A DNA stretch of 64,000 nt from Ruegeria sp. Ofav3-42 (GTDB taxonomy: Bacteria > Pseudomonadota > Alphaproteobacteria > Rhodobacterales > Rhodobacteraceae), in the NCBI RefSeq assembly GCF_022347725.1, contig NZ_JAKRGB010000008.1, forward strand, positions 62,001-126,000, written 5' to 3'. Under the pieces are notes generated by a model that was not told the origin of the DNA, did no database searches, and saw only the letters and a program-made list of their open reading frames with translations. A program made the translations under genes and the position numbers. Shown piece after piece: positions 9,515 to 19,317 of the stretch (within the stretch, counting starts at the first letter, position 1; each line of letters begins with the position of its first letter).

Positions 9515-10512
9515 CAGGGCGATGGGGCGATCTGCAGCAGCATGTTCCGGACCTTGTCGGCCTCATCTATTTTCAGGCGAACTGGCAGGGTGATGACCTT
9601 GCTGCGAAACGCGGCGGGCAGACGCACGGCGTCTTTTTCCGTCGTCACCATCTGTGCACCCAATAGCCGCGCCTCATTTTCCAGCCGTGTCATCAGCGCA
9701 GGTGTTAGGGGCTGGTGATCGTCCAGTGCCTCGGCCCGCAGCAACGTGGCACCTTGCTGGCGCAGAGTGTCGAAGAACTTCTTGGGATGGCCAATGCCCG
9801 CAAAGGCCAGAACGGACGTATCGCTCCAGTCCATGCCGGTTTGCAGCGGCTCAACGGCACCGGTTGCGTGAGGTACGGTCAGGCTCTGTCCCCAGCGTTC
9901 AGCGAATTCGGCCTGAGCATTGTCATCGCCCAGAGATAGAACCAGATCGGCGCGCTGAAGCCCCACATCGACCGGTTCCCGCAACGGTCCGGCTGGCAGG
10001 CACAGGCCATTCCCGAACCCGCGGGCCGCATCTACAACGATGACCGAGAAATCCTTGGCAACCGAAGGGTTCTGAAAACCGTCATCCAGCACAACCACCG
10101 AAGCTCCGGCATCGGCCGCTGCCTTCGCGCCCGCAGCGCGGTCCTTGGCGACCCAGACATCTGAAAACGCCGCCAGCAGCAGCGGCTCGTCCCCGACCTG
10201 CGCAGCCGTATGTTTGCCGGGGTCTACACGTACCGGCCCTTCCAGTGAACCGCCGTGGCCACGTGTCACGACATGGGTTTCATGCCACGCGTCGCGCAGT
10301 TGTTCGATCATCCAGATTACAGTCGGAGTTTTCCCGGTACCTCCTGCATTGAGGTTGCCGACGCAGATGACCGGTACGCCGGGATTCAATCCCGGCTCTG
10401 ACGTGACCCGGCGGGCCGTTGCCCAGGCATAGAGATGTCCCAAAGGTGCCAGCATCCGGGCACGCAGGTCCAATTGATCCGGTGATGTATTCCAGAAATC
10501 AGGTGCTCGCAT
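9514..10512 (-). CDS. lpxK: Tetraacyldisaccharide 4'-kinase
   Basis: LpxK phosphorylates the 4' position of the lipid A disaccharide at the inner membrane. The protein (332 residues from ATG 10512) has a short amphipathic N-terminus and the LpxK-specific Walker [13 protein letters not shown] (about residues 52-63). DDGFQNPSV and the C-terminal [11 protein letters not shown] are also characteristic. GGAG eight bases upstream supports ATG 10512; GTG 10521 is an alternative. It is the last gene of the pmbA-phosphatase-waaA-lpxK run and overlaps waaA, so lipid A phosphorylation and Kdo addition are probably co-expressed. Confidence 0.96.
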   Translation of the reverse strand: MRAPDFWNTSPDQLDLRARMLAPLGHLYAWATARRVTSEPGLNPGVPVICVGNLNAGGTGKTPTVIWMIEQLRDAWHETHVVTRGHGGSLEGPVRVDPGKHTAAQVGDEPLLLAAFSDVWVAKDRAAGAKAAADAGASVVVLDDGFQNPSVAKDFSVIVVDAARGFGNGLCLPAGPLREPVDVGLQRADLVLSLGDDNAQAEFAERWGQSLTVPHATGAVEPLQTGMDWSDTSVLAFAGIGHPKKFFDTLRQQGATLLRAEALDDHQPLTPALMTRLENEARLLGAQMVTTEKDAVRLPAAFRSKVITLPVRLKIDEADKVRNMLLQIAPSP

Positions 10513-11734
10513 CGTCTGCACTCCGCTGATCCAGATAATCCTGCACCATGTCGATCAGATTGTCCGCTTGCGGCGCACCCTCAGTTACGATTTGCCATCC
10601 GGCCAGCGCCATATTGGCGGCCTGATCTGGTGCCAAAAGCTCGACCACTGCGTCGCCAAGCTCGGTCGCGGTTCTGACTGTGCGTGCTGCGCCCGCGCGA
10701 TCTAACTGATCGTATAACTGCTGGTGGCTGTGCACAAACGGGCCGTGGATAACGGCGGACCCAAGTGCCGTTGCGATAAGCGGGTCCTGTCCCCCTGCGC
10801 CGCGCTCCAGAGAACTGCCCATGAACGTGACCGGCGAGACCCGTTGCCACAGACCCAGATCCTCGGGCACGGCGGACAGGATCACCTGGGTCATATCCTC
10901 GACCACACCGGTTTCGTCCCAATTGGTACAGCGCAGGTCCATGGCTTCGAGCCGCCGGTGCAGCGGTCCGGCTTCGGTGATGTCCGCAACGTGCAGCACC
11001 AGCGCCAGCCGGGGCAACATCCGCATGGCTTGCCGGTGAGCGCTTAGGACCGAGATAAACTCTTTGTCCTGCACCCATGACGCCAGCCAGACGGGGCGGC
11101 CTGACAGCGCATGGTTCACTTCGATCAGTTCGTCTTCGGGCCAGGGTCGCGGGTTCGGACTGACATGAAGAGGTGGTGCTTCTTTGACCTTGGTCGAAGA
11201 GATACCAAGCCGGCGGATTTGCCGGGCGGTTTCAGGCGAGGTGCACAAGATCGTTCGGAAACAGTCAATCGTATACCGGGTGATATCCGGCAGCCAACGC
11301 CCACCTCGCGCGACTTTCACTTCGGCCTGAGCCTCGATCAGGATCAGGGGGATGCCGCGTTCTTCGGCGCGCGTGATCACGTTCGGCATCAGTCCACCGC
11401 CAACCCAGATTCCAACGTCGGGCCGCCAGTGATCCAGAAAGGCGCGGGCAGCCCCGGTTTGCTCGGACGGAAGATTAACGAGAGGATAGCCGCAACTTGC
11501 CCACCGCGTCAGATCGGCGTCGGGAGGAACAGTCAGAACCACAGACAGATTGGGTCGCGCCTGCTGCAGCCTTTGGCAGAAATCGATAATGGCGCGGTGA
11601 CGCTCGCGTGCGTTAATGTGAAGCCACAGAACCTCGCCATCGGGTCGCGGAACATCGCGCTGGTTTGCGGCATTCTGCATACCCCAGGACAGCACGCGAT
11701 AGGCGGCAAGGCTTAATGAGCGTGGCTTGCTCAT
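10499..11734 (-). CDS. waaA: 3-deoxy-D-manno-octulosonic acid transferase
   Basis: WaaA (KdtA) transfers Kdo from CMP-Kdo to the lipid A precursor at the inner-membrane face. The 411-residue protein has a two-domain glycosyltransferase fold: an N-terminal half with [10 protein letters not shown] and WVGGGLMPN, and a C-terminal half with the donor-site region [18 protein letters not shown]. Length is normal for the family (about 420). Its ATG overlaps the stop of the phosphatase gene by four bases (ATGA), and its 3' end overlaps lpxK, giving tight translational coupling. Confidence 0.94.
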   Translation of the reverse strand: MSKPRSLSLAAYRVLSWGMQNAANQRDVPRPDGEVLWLHINARERHRAIIDFCQRLQQARPNLSVVLTVPPDADLTRWASCGYPLVNLPSEQTGAARAFLDHWRPDVGIWVGGGLMPNVITRAEERGIPLILIEAQAEVKVARGGRWLPDITRYTIDCFRTILCTSPETARQIRRLGISSTKVKEAPPLHVSPNPRPWPEDELIEVNHALSGRPVWLASWVQDKEFISVLSAHRQAMRMLPRLALVLHVADITEAGPLHRRLEAMDLRCTNWDETGVVEDMTQVILSAVPEDLGLWQRVSPVTFMGSSLERGAGGQDPLIATALGSAVIHGPFVHSHQQLYDQLDRAGAARTVRTATELGDAVVELLAPDQAANMALAGWQIVTEGAPQADNLIDMVQDYLDQRSADDAST

Positions 11735-12531
11735 GGTGCGATTCCAGGGCTTTCCGGTTCAAGTTGTTCCGACAGTAGACCATAAACGCCTGAACCCGCA
11801 GCGATTACCCCGTTCAGGCGCGGGTGGGCATTGTTGAACCGCAGGGGCTTGCGCTGCCGGTCTGAACACACGCCACGCGCCTCGCGGATAATCAGATCGC
11901 CTGCCGCGATGTCCCATTCCCAACTGGGTCTGAGCGTCATCATCCCGTCAAACCGGCCCTGCGCGACGAGGGCCATGCGATAGGCCAGCGACGGCCGGTA
12001 ATTCCGTTTGAAGTCCGGGACCTGTCCCTGACGCCAGTGGCGGGGTTGCAAATTCGGTTTCGCGGCCAATACTGCGGCACCTTCCAGATCACCGCGTTCG
12101 GTCACTCTGATCTGTTCGTTGTTGAGCGTCGCGCCCTGACCCTTGGCCGCCGCGTAAAGCAGGTTTCGCAATGGCAGGTAAATCACCGCCGCCGTCACCT
12201 CGCCCCGCTCGGCGATCGCCAGAGAATGCGCCCATGTTTTTGACCCTTCGGCAAAGCTGCGGGTGCCATCAATCGGGTCGATGATGAACACGCGATCCTT
12301 AGTCAACCTGTCCGCCGAATCCTCGGTTTCTTCGCTGAGCCAGCCATAGCCCGGTCGTGCGGCAGGAAGGCGTTGTTCTAACATCGCGTTGACGGCCAGA
12401 TCGGCCTCGGTCACCGGGCCTGCACCATCGGGTTTGTCCCAGCGTTGCGCCGTGCTGCCCGAATACCGTGTGGCGATCTTTCCAGCCTCTAAAGCGGCGC
12501 CAATCAGCAGTTGCAGGTCAGTTGCCGGCAA
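11731..12531 (-). CDS. Inositol monophosphatase-family phosphatase (CysQ-like)
   Basis: This 266-residue Mg-dependent phosphatase has the family metal site: Glu68-Glu69 in LSEETED, DPIDGTRSF (Asp85, Asp88) and WDIAAGD near 208-214. It could act on 3'-phosphoadenosine 5'-phosphate (CysQ) or on inositol or another sugar phosphate; sequence alone does not decide. The first codon is TTG at 12531, inside the end of pmbA (14-base overlap). It is placed between pmbA and waaA, an order I recall from other Rhodobacteraceae. Confidence 0.85.
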   Translation of the reverse strand: MPATDLQLLIGAALEAGKIATRYSGSTAQRWDKPDGAGPVTEADLAVNAMLEQRLPAARPGYGWLSEETEDSADRLTKDRVFIIDPIDGTRSFAEGSKTWAHSLAIAERGEVTAAVIYLPLRNLLYAAAKGQGATLNNEQIRVTERGDLEGAAVLAAKPNLQPRHWRQGQVPDFKRNYRPSLAYRMALVAQGRFDGMMTLRPSWEWDIAAGDLIIREARGVCSDRQRKPLRFNNAHPRLNGVIAAGSGVYGLLSEQLEPESPGIAP

Positions 12532-13864
12532 GTGTCATTCCTTCGATCAGCACCGAGGGGACCACGCGGGACAAATACGGGCGCGCATCATTTGCAGGGA
12601 TGATCCGTTTCAGCATGTCGCGCAGGTTACCCGCAATTGTGCATTCGTTGACCGGGTGGGTGATTTCACCGTTCTCAACCCAGAATCCCGACGCGCCGCG
12701 CGAGTAATCGCCGGTGTTCGGGTTGATCGTCGAACCGATCATCGAGGTGACCAGAAGCCCTGTTCCCATATCGCGCAGCAGATCGGCCCTGCTTTGATCG
12801 CCCTGGGTCAGGCTCAGATTCCAGTTGCTGGGCGACGGCGGCCCGGACACGCCGCGCGCCGCGTTGCCGGTTGAAGTCATGTCCAGCTTGCGCGCACTCG
12901 ACAAATCCAGTGTCCAGCCGGTCAGTGTGCCGTTTTCAACAATCGCCCTGCGCCGCGTTGGTAAACCTTCAGCGTCAAAGGGACGAGAACCCGAAATGCG
13001 CGGGCGATGCGGATCTTCGATCAGCGACAGGTGCTCAGGCAGAACCTGCTCACCCAGGCTGTCTTTCAGCCATGATGCGCCACGGGCAATGGCCGCGCCG
13101 TTGCTGGCCGCCAGAAGATGGCCGATCAGCGATGATGAAATGCGTTCGTCGAACAATACAGGAAAAGTGCCCGTCGCGGGCTTTTGCGCCCCGACTATCG
13201 CCACGGCGCGTTCGCCTGCGGTGCGACCAATCTCATCAGGGCTACGCAGGTCGCTTTGGAAAGTGCGGCTGTCACCGTCATAGTCTCGTTCCATCCCGGT
13301 GCCTTCGCCCGAGATGGCGACGCAGGAGGTCGAGCGGCTACTGCGGGAATATCCTCCGGAAAAGCCATTCGTGGCCGCCAAGTGCACGCGATGAGTACCA
13401 TACGCGGCTGCGGCGTCGGAAACTTGTGATACGCCCTGAATGGCCAGCGCAGCGGCTTCGGCGGCCAGCGCATCCGACAACAGTGTTTCAGCCGACGGTT
13501 CGGGCGCCGGATCGAATTGCTCCAGCGCCTCAATGTCCCAATCTTTTGCAAGCTGGTCAGGTGCGGCAAGACCGGTAAACGGGTCCTCCGGCGCTTCGGC
13601 AGCCATTGCAACCGCGCGTTCAGCCATGGCCTTCAGCGTTTCAGGACGACTGTCAGAGCTGGAAACGATCGCCTGCCGCTTTCCAAGAAACACCCGCAGC
13701 CCCAAATCGGTGCCTTCGGATCGTTCCGCATGTTCCAGCGCCCCGCCGCGTACTTCAACCGAAACCGAAGAGCCATCCAGCACAATGGCATCGGCCGCTT
13801 CGGCCCCCGCTTTGCGGGCCGCGTCCAGCAGGTTCTGGCTGATTTCTTCAGGTGTGCGGGTCAT
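12518..13864 (-). CDS. pmbA: TldD/PmbA-family metalloprotease subunit
   Basis: This 448-residue protein matches PmbA (TldE), the partner of TldD in a heterodimeric metalloprotease that trims modified peptides such as microcins. Recognisable parts are the N-terminal domain with EVRGGALEHAERSEGTDLGLRVF, the central segment around PVLFDERISSSLIGHLLAA, and the C-terminal glycine-rich end PNTGDYSRGASGFWVENGE. PmbA lacks the HExxxH metal motif of TldD, and none is visible here. No tldD lies in the window. It begins the run that leads into waaA and lpxK. Confidence 0.92.
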   Translation of the reverse strand: MTRTPEEISQNLLDAARKAGAEAADAIVLDGSSVSVEVRGGALEHAERSEGTDLGLRVFLGKRQAIVSSSDSRPETLKAMAERAVAMAAEAPEDPFTGLAAPDQLAKDWDIEALEQFDPAPEPSAETLLSDALAAEAAALAIQGVSQVSDAAAAYGTHRVHLAATNGFSGGYSRSSRSTSCVAISGEGTGMERDYDGDSRTFQSDLRSPDEIGRTAGERAVAIVGAQKPATGTFPVLFDERISSSLIGHLLAASNGAAIARGASWLKDSLGEQVLPEHLSLIEDPHRPRISGSRPFDAEGLPTRRRAIVENGTLTGWTLDLSSARKLDMTSTGNAARGVSGPPSPSNWNLSLTQGDQSRADLLRDMGTGLLVTSMIGSTINPNTGDYSRGASGFWVENGEITHPVNECTIAGNLRDMLKRIIPANDARPYLSRVVPSVLIEGMTLAGN

Positions 13865-14011
13865 GAGGCCTCCGGTCTGTGTGCATTGGACCTAGCCTTG
13901 GACCGCCGGTCTCGCAAGGCCTGCGGCTATTTTAGGTTGAGCAAATTCTGTTGAGTTGTCGGTTGGCACTGTTGGCCCCGTGCCGTGTATCGTCATTTCG
14001 GACGAGAGTTG

Positions 14012-14036
14012 GGGAAGGCGGTGGGACCGCCTTCCC
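14012..14036 (-). terminator. Hairpin downstream of the DUF2125 gene
   Basis: GGGAAGGCGGT and ACCGCCTTCCC form a perfect 11-base-pair stem with a three-base loop, right after the DUF2125 stop on the minus strand. There is no clear T run, so it may terminate weakly or protect the 3' end. Confidence 0.55.
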
Positions 14037-14042
14037 GATGGG

Positions 14043-15566
14043 TTACTTGATGCGTTGACCATTCGCCAGAATCTGGCCGTCGCTGGTGAACTCGATTTCC
14101 GAGTTCAGCGTGTCAGGCTCTTCGCCCGGTACCGCCATCAGACCCATCATCATCCGAGCACCCATCGCATCGCTGTCCGAGACCAGCCCCATCCCGATCA
14201 GCTTGTCGATCAGCGCGTTGGCACCCACCAGCTTCAGCTTTGCGACACCGGTCGGTGTGGGCATGCCATCAAACTCTTCGGTGTTGGAGTTGTCGAAGGT
14301 GAAATCACCTTCACCCGTCAGCTTGGCCCCGACCAGCGAGACCAGCAGCTCGTTGATCTTCAGAGAGTGCAGCTCGCCCGGTGCTTCGTCCGAGAACTCC
14401 AGGTCTTCGGCAACGGCGGGATCGAAGAAGTTCATCAGCACCTTTGCGGTTCCCGTGGCGTCCAGCGAAATCGTTGCCGGGTCGTGCGGCAAGGCACCTG
14501 CCGGGTCGAACATGCTCCACAGCACATCTGACATGGTGAAATCGGTCAGGTTCATCGCGAAGCCAAACGGCTGGATTTCCTCGGATTCCTGAACCGGGAT
14601 TTCGAACTTGAAGCCCGCATTTTCCATGGCGATTTCGATGGGGAAGGGCAGTTCAGCCGTTGTCACCGCAACTTTCGAGCTGTTCTGTTCGACATCATAG
14701 GCCAGGCGCTCGGCGTCGATGCTGGCACCGAACTTACCGCCCTGGGATTCGCTGCCAACTGAAAAGGCCTCACCTTCGCTGGTTCCCGCTATCGCGGTCT
14801 GTCCCGAGCCATAGGTAAAGAGGCCAGAGAACGAAAATCCGTCGGCATAGAGCGCCTCTGGGTTCGAGAAGTCGAAATTCGCCGGGATGACGTTGGTGCC
14901 CTCAAATGTCAGCTGGCTCATGGAGCCGTCTATCCTGCCCGTGTCCTCGCTTTCCGGATCGTCGAATGCCAGGTCATAGGTCAGGCCACTGGCGGTGAAC
15001 TTCTGGTCGATATCGCGGTTCTCGCCGATCTTCATTCGCGAGCTACCGGCCAGGTCAGTCATAGCCACATTCACGGCCAGAGCGTCTTCGGGCACCGCTT
15101 CGCCATCGACATTCAGCCCGTCCAGCTTGATGCCAATGCTATCGGCCGAATAGTCATATGTCATGTCGTCCGGATCGCCCGAAACGACTAGGTTCAGACC
15201 GGTTTGGGAGTAGTCGATTTCGAGGGAAAACTCTTCACCGTCTCCTTCACCTGACATCGTCATCGGGAAATTTTCGGGGAAGCCGACGTTGACCGTGCCA
15301 TCACCGTTTTCGCTCAGGGTCACTTCGGGAACGACCATACGGAATGTCGCATCTTCTTCCGGCAGGTCCATCGAAACGGTCAAATCGGCAATCGTTGTGA
15401 CGTTCCCGGAAACGGTTTCTTCGCCCGCGACGGTATAGCCCATCTGGTTCAGATAGGCTTTCCAGTCATTCCAGACGTCCTGAGAAGTAAGATCGGCAAG
15501 CGCGCCCTGCGTGATAACGGCATAAGCCAAAACTGCACCGCAGCTGCGGCGAAGAAAAACGGACAT
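14043..15566 (-). CDS. DUF2125 domain protein, exported
   Basis: This 507-residue protein with an N-terminal signal peptide (cleavage near GALA) belongs to DUF2125, a family common in alphaproteobacteria. Most of the mature protein is predicted beta-strand with many Asp, Glu and Gly residues, and it contains repeated phrases such as the MSQLTFEGTNVIPANFDFSNP segment. It resembles large periplasmic or outer-membrane-facing proteins, but no enzyme motif is seen. It stands alone, with a strong hairpin after it. Function is not known to me. Confidence 0.8.
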   Translation of the reverse strand: MSVFLRRSCGAVLAYAVITQGALADLTSQDVWNDWKAYLNQMGYTVAGEETVSGNVTTIADLTVSMDLPEEDATFRMVVPEVTLSENGDGTVNVGFPENFPMTMSGEGDGEEFSLEIDYSQTGLNLVVSGDPDDMTYDYSADSIGIKLDGLNVDGEAVPEDALAVNVAMTDLAGSSRMKIGENRDIDQKFTASGLTYDLAFDDPESEDTGRIDGSMSQLTFEGTNVIPANFDFSNPEALYADGFSFSGLFTYGSGQTAIAGTSEGEAFSVGSESQGGKFGASIDAERLAYDVEQNSSKVAVTTAELPFPIEIAMENAGFKFEIPVQESEEIQPFGFAMNLTDFTMSDVLWSMFDPAGALPHDPATISLDATGTAKVLMNFFDPAVAEDLEFSDEAPGELHSLKINELLVSLVGAKLTGEGDFTFDNSNTEEFDGMPTPTGVAKLKLVGANALIDKLIGMGLVSDSDAMGARMMMGLMAVPGEEPDTLNSEIEFTSDGQILANGQRIK

Positions 15567-15704
15567 TACAGTACCCTTCTAGATAATTTTGCGGGCATCG
15601 TCGTGTTTGTGGCGGCGGGCGTCAAGGGGCAAGGACTGGACCCTTTCCCCATTGACGGGGTAGAGATTCACACAATTTCAAACCGATGGAGGTAGAGGAA
15701 CCAA

Positions 15705-16448
15705 ATGCAGGGGAAAACTGTACTGATAACTGGGGCCAGCCGGGGCATCGGAGCCGAGGCAGGGCGCGTATTTGCCGCAGCGGGTGCAAACGTTGCGCTG
15801 GTCGCCCGCAGTCGCGATCAGATCGACGCATTGGCCGCCGCGTTGGGAGGCAACGCAATCGCGCTGGAATGCGACGTCAGTGATTTTGCGCAGGTGGAAC
15901 AGGCCGTCGCGGATTGCGTCGATCGGTTCGGCGGTTTGGACGTCCTGATCGGAAATGCAGGTGTCATTGATCCGATCTTTCACCTGTCCAACGCCGATGT
16001 TGCAGCCTGGAGCAAGGCAATCGACATAAACCTCAAGGGAGTCTTTTACGGAATGCGTGCCGTCCTGCCTATCATGCGTGCGGCTGGCGGTGGAACGGTG
16101 CTGACCGTTTCGTCGGGCGCGGCCTCGAACCCGGTCGAGGCGTGGAGCCATTATTGCGCGTCGAAAGCTGGCGCAAAAATGATGACCGAATGTCTGCATC
16201 TTGAGGAATCGATGCATGGCATTCGCGCGATGGGCCTGTCACCGGGAACCGTGGCCACAGAGATGCAGAAAGTGATCAAGGCCAGCGGCATTAACGCGGT
16301 TAGCCAGTTGGATTGGAGCGACCACATCCCCGCCGATTGGCCGGCGAAGGCGCTGCTGTGGATGTGCACCCCGGACGCGGATGAATTTCTGGGCACCGAA
16401 ATCTCACTGCGGCGCGAAGACATTCGACAAAGGGTTGGACTGACGTGA
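15705..16448 (+). CDS. Short-chain dehydrogenase/reductase
   Basis: This 247-residue NAD(P)-dependent oxidoreductase has the cofactor loop TGASRGIGAEAG at residues about 8-19, NAGVIDP around 88, the catalytic serine in TVSSGAAS and the YxxxK pair in HYCASKAGAKM. It carries out reversible alcohol-carbonyl redox on an unknown substrate. It starts a three-gene operon: its stop overlaps the GTG of the enoyl-CoA hydratase gene by four bases, and the VOC gene follows. This suggests one catabolic route using a hydroxyl/oxo intermediate and a CoA thioester. Confidence 0.88.
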   Translation: MQGKTVLITGASRGIGAEAGRVFAAAGANVALVARSRDQIDALAAALGGNAIALECDVSDFAQVEQAVADCVDRFGGLDVLIGNAGVIDPIFHLSNADVAAWSKAIDINLKGVFYGMRAVLPIMRAAGGGTVLTVSSGAASNPVEAWSHYCASKAGAKMMTECLHLEESMHGIRAMGLSPGTVATEMQKVIKASGINAVSQLDWSDHIPADWPAKALLWMCTPDADEFLGTEISLRREDIRQRVGLT

Positions 16449-17053
16449 TTGACCTGAAAAAAGAGGACGACCTGTGGATCGTCACTCTGAACAACCCCGA
16501 CAAAGCCAATGCGCTGACCGGGGCGATGTTGACCGAGCTGGCCGAGATCGCCGAAGACGCGACCGAGGCCCGCGCCCTGATCCTGACCGGCGCGGGCAAG
16601 GTGTTCAGTGCCGGTGCTGATCTGGCCGAAGCGCACACGGGGCTTGCCACGTCCGATGTGTGGGAACGTCTGTCCGGCGCGATTGCTGCCCTTCCATGCC
16701 TGACCGTAGCGGCGTTGAACGGTACTCTGGCAGGGGGCGCGAATGGCATGGTACTGGCCTGCGATGTTCGGATTGCGGTTCCGACGGCCAAGTTCTTTTA
16801 CCCGGTGATGAAGCTGGGCTTTCTGCCGCAACCTTCGGACCCGGTCCGCATGGCGGCGCTGATCGGGCCATCGCGCACCAAAATGATCCTGATGGCCGGA
16901 CAGAAAATCACAGCGGATGAGGCTTATGCATTTGGGCTAGTGGACCGTATCGTTGCGCCAGAGGCCCTGATGCCGGCAGCGCGCGAACTGGTTGCTGACA
17001 GCATCGCCGCCGATCCCGAAATCGCCGCCGGTATCGCCGAGTTGTGCCGATGA
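16445..17053 (+). CDS. Enoyl-CoA hydratase/isomerase family protein (short)
   Basis: This crotonase-fold protein has only 202 residues, against about 260 for typical members. The oxyanion-hole segments FSAGADLAEAH and LAGGANGMVLACDVRIA are present, but the C-terminal helical part that completes the trimer in normal hydratases seems shortened. The usual second catalytic glutamate is not obvious. It may therefore be an isomerase, a hydrolase, or a non-catalytic relative. It starts with GTG overlapping the SDR stop and ends overlapping the VOC gene start. Confidence 0.8.
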   Translation: MIDLKKEDDLWIVTLNNPDKANALTGAMLTELAEIAEDATEARALILTGAGKVFSAGADLAEAHTGLATSDVWERLSGAIAALPCLTVAALNGTLAGGANGMVLACDVRIAVPTAKFFYPVMKLGFLPQPSDPVRMAALIGPSRTKMILMAGQKITADEAYAFGLVDRIVAPEALMPAARELVADSIAADPEIAAGIAELCR

Positions 17054-17787
17054 GGCTCTCTGGCTTGCGGTTGCGCGTCGCCGATCCTGAACGTCTGGCC
17101 AGGTTCTATGTCGACGTTTTGGGAATGTCGGCGCAAGTGCAGGGCGTAAGCCTGCGCGTTGGCTATGACGGGCAGGATGCCGATCTGTTGCTGATGCCCG
17201 GCGGTGGTGGGTACACCCACGACAGAGGGCAACGATACTGGAAGATCGGCATCACTCTGCCCGATGTTGATCTTGCCGCCGCGTTTTTGCGAGAAAAAGG
17301 CGTCGAGGTTTCGGAGCCCAAGCAGTTTCTCGACATCGGCTACATGTGCCATCTGTCAGACCCCGAAGGGTTCGTTATCGAACTTCTTCAGCATGACTTC
17401 GAAGGCAACCGACCCGAAAACGGGGCCGATCCAGCCGCGCCGTTTGCTCAGGCCCGTGTCGGCCAGATAACCCTCAGAACCGGTGACATCGTTGCCGAAG
17501 ATGAGTTTTGCCGCGCGCAAGGCATGCGCCTGCTGTCGATTCAAGATGTCGGTCAATACGGTTTTGACCTTCACTTTTATGCCTTCACAGATGACGCGTT
17601 GCCGAACCCGGACCTCTGGGCCGTTGAAAACCGGGAATGGCTCTGGAAGCGCCCCTATACGACGCTGGAATTCCAGCACATCGCGGGTGCCCTATTTGCC
17701 AAAGTGCCCGACTATCGGGGATTGGAGTTTCAGGACCTTTCGGCGCCAACACGAGATGCTTTCGGCGACCCGGTGAACCCTGGCTGA
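17050..17787 (+). CDS. VOC (glyoxalase/dioxygenase) family protein
   Basis: This 245-residue protein has two vicinal-oxygen-chelate modules. The first (residues about 1-115) begins LRLRVADPERLARFYVDVLGM and contains a late HLSDPEGFVIELLQ with a metal-ligand-like glutamate. The second (about 135-230) is more divergent. Two-module VOC proteins include extradiol dioxygenases and lyases, but no specific activity can be assigned. The ATG at 17050 overlaps the preceding stop; a GTG two codons earlier is possible. It ends directly against the convergent HNH gene with no gap. Confidence 0.78.
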   Translation: MRLSGLRLRVADPERLARFYVDVLGMSAQVQGVSLRVGYDGQDADLLLMPGGGGYTHDRGQRYWKIGITLPDVDLAAAFLREKGVEVSEPKQFLDIGYMCHLSDPEGFVIELLQHDFEGNRPENGADPAAPFAQARVGQITLRTGDIVAEDEFCRAQGMRLLSIQDVGQYGFDLHFYAFTDDALPNPDLWAVENREWLWKRPYTTLEFQHIAGALFAKVPDYRGLEFQDLSAPTRDAFGDPVNPG

Positions 17788-18084
17788 TCAGCGGCCACGT
17801 CGCTTGCCCGGGACCTTCGAACGAAATCCAGGCGGGCGTTTGCGAACCCAGTTCAGGAACTTCTCCAATCTGGGATGGCTGCGAAGGGCCTCAATCGTGT
17901 GAAAGTCGCGGGCCAATTCGGCTTCGGTGAGGGTTGCGTGGACCTCTTTGTGGCAGATCTGATGCAACAACACTGTGGGTCCGCCCTTGCCCCCTTTGAG
18001 TTTTGGGATCAGATGGTGCAGGCTGCCGCCCCCATCAAGGATCGGGCGGTCGCATAGCGGGCAGATCGGATCGCTGTTCGTCAT
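17788..18084 (-). CDS. Small HNH endonuclease-like protein
   Basis: This 98-residue protein shows an HNH nuclease core: CPLC near the N-terminus, then HHLIPKLKGG as the first histidine element, and CHKEVHATLTE as the last, with the paired CxxC/C...H expected for a structural zinc. The basic C-terminus (RKRPPGFRSKVPGKRRGR) fits nucleic-acid binding. Stand-alone HNH proteins of this size are common and usually uncharacterised; no restriction, phage or intron element is adjacent. It is tail-to-tail with the VOC gene and divergent from the flavoprotein gene. Confidence 0.8.
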   Translation of the reverse strand: MTNSDPICPLCDRPILDGGGSLHHLIPKLKGGKGGPTVLLHQICHKEVHATLTEAELARDFHTIEALRSHPRLEKFLNWVRKRPPGFRSKVPGKRRGR

Positions 18085-18132
18085 GACGAAGGTAAAGTTG
18101 CGTCAGGTGGCGCGAAAGGCAAGAGGGCAGGG

Positions 18133-19317
18133 ATGGCACAGGCAGTGGTGATCGGCGGAGGACCCGCAGGCCTGATGGCGGCCGAGGAGCTTGCCAATGC
18201 CGGGCATGATGTTGTTTTGGCCGAAGCCAAACCATCGATTGCCCGCAAATTTCTGATGGCGGGAAAGTCGGGGCTGAACCTGACCAAGGACGAAACATTC
18301 GAAACCCTGCTAGAATCTTACGGAGAGGCTGCTGATTGGCTGCGCCCAGTGATCGCTGAGTTTGATGCCTCAGATGTGCAGAGATGGGCGCGGAGGCTGG
18401 GGCAAGAGTTGTTTACCGGCTCGACAGGGCGCGTGTTTCCAACGTCAATGAAAGCCTCCCCTCTGCTGCGCGCGTGGCTGGCCCGGCTCGCAGAGGCCGG
18501 CGTGCAGGTCCAAACCCGTTGGCGGTGGGTCGGCTGGGATGGCACCGCGCTGATATTCGATACACCCGACAGCCAGCAATGCATCAAGGCGGATGCGACT
18601 GTACTCGCGCTGGGCGGGGCAAGCTGGTCCCGCTTGGGCTCTGACGGAGCTTGGGCACCTTTGTTGCAGGCCAAGGGCGTTTCACTCACCCCATTCGCGC
18701 CTGCGAATTCGGCGATTTCCGTTGATTGGAGCCCACATATGCAGCCCCATTTCGGCGCCGCGCTGAAATCGGTGCGCTGGATGGCCGGGGATTTGGAAAG
18801 CCGAGGTGAGGCAGCACTGTCTGCGAACGGGCTGGAAGGCGGCGGGTTGTACTCTCTGACCCCCGCCCTGCGTGAAGTTTTGCCATTGTTTGTCGATCTG
18901 GTGCCCGACCTGGATTCAGATACTCTGAAAAGCCGCTTTTCGTCGAAAAAGTCGAAAATGACGCTGTCACAATGGCTCAAGAAGTCATTGCATCTGTCGC
19001 CGCAGAAAGTCGCCTTGTTTTATGAGATGGTCAAGCGCAGTGGCGTATCCCAGTCGCAAGAAGTGAGTGCGATCAAGCGTTTGCCAATTGTTCATGCGGG
19101 TCTGCGTCCGATGGACGAGGCCATTTCCACCGCCGGTGGTGTTCCGCGCGCAGCACTTGATGACGGGCTGATGCTGACCGCGATTCCCGGAGTATATTGC
19201 GCAGGCGAGATGCTGGATTGGGAGGCTCCAACTGGGGGATACCTGCTGACGGCCTGTCTGGCGACCGGGCGCTGGGCCGGGCGCGCGGCGGCATGTTGGC
19301 TTGATCGCGCCAGTTAG
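18133..19317 (+). CDS. FAD-dependent oxidoreductase, HI0933/BaiN-like (TIGR03862-type)
   Basis: This 394-residue flavoprotein has an N-terminal dinucleotide-binding motif VVIGGGPAGLMAAEELANAG, followed by the family hallmark KFLMAGKSGLNLTK. The C-terminal GVYCAGEMLDWEAPTGGYLL closes the FAD site. The group (HI0933/YhiN/BaiN) is widespread but its physiological substrate is mostly unknown. Its last four bases overlap the convergent holA gene. A single cytosolic enzyme is expected; no partner gene is evident. Confidence 0.88.
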   Translation: MAQAVVIGGGPAGLMAAEELANAGHDVVLAEAKPSIARKFLMAGKSGLNLTKDETFETLLESYGEAADWLRPVIAEFDASDVQRWARRLGQELFTGSTGRVFPTSMKASPLLRAWLARLAEAGVQVQTRWRWVGWDGTALIFDTPDSQQCIKADATVLALGGASWSRLGSDGAWAPLLQAKGVSLTPFAPANSAISVDWSPHMQPHFGAALKSVRWMAGDLESRGEAALSANGLEGGGLYSLTPALREVLPLFVDLVPDLDSDTLKSRFSSKKSKMTLSQWLKKSLHLSPQKVALFYEMVKRSGVSQSQEVSAIKRLPIVHAGLRPMDEAISTAGGVPRAALDDGLMLTAIPGVYCAGEMLDWEAPTGGYLLTACLATGRWAGRAAACWLDRAS

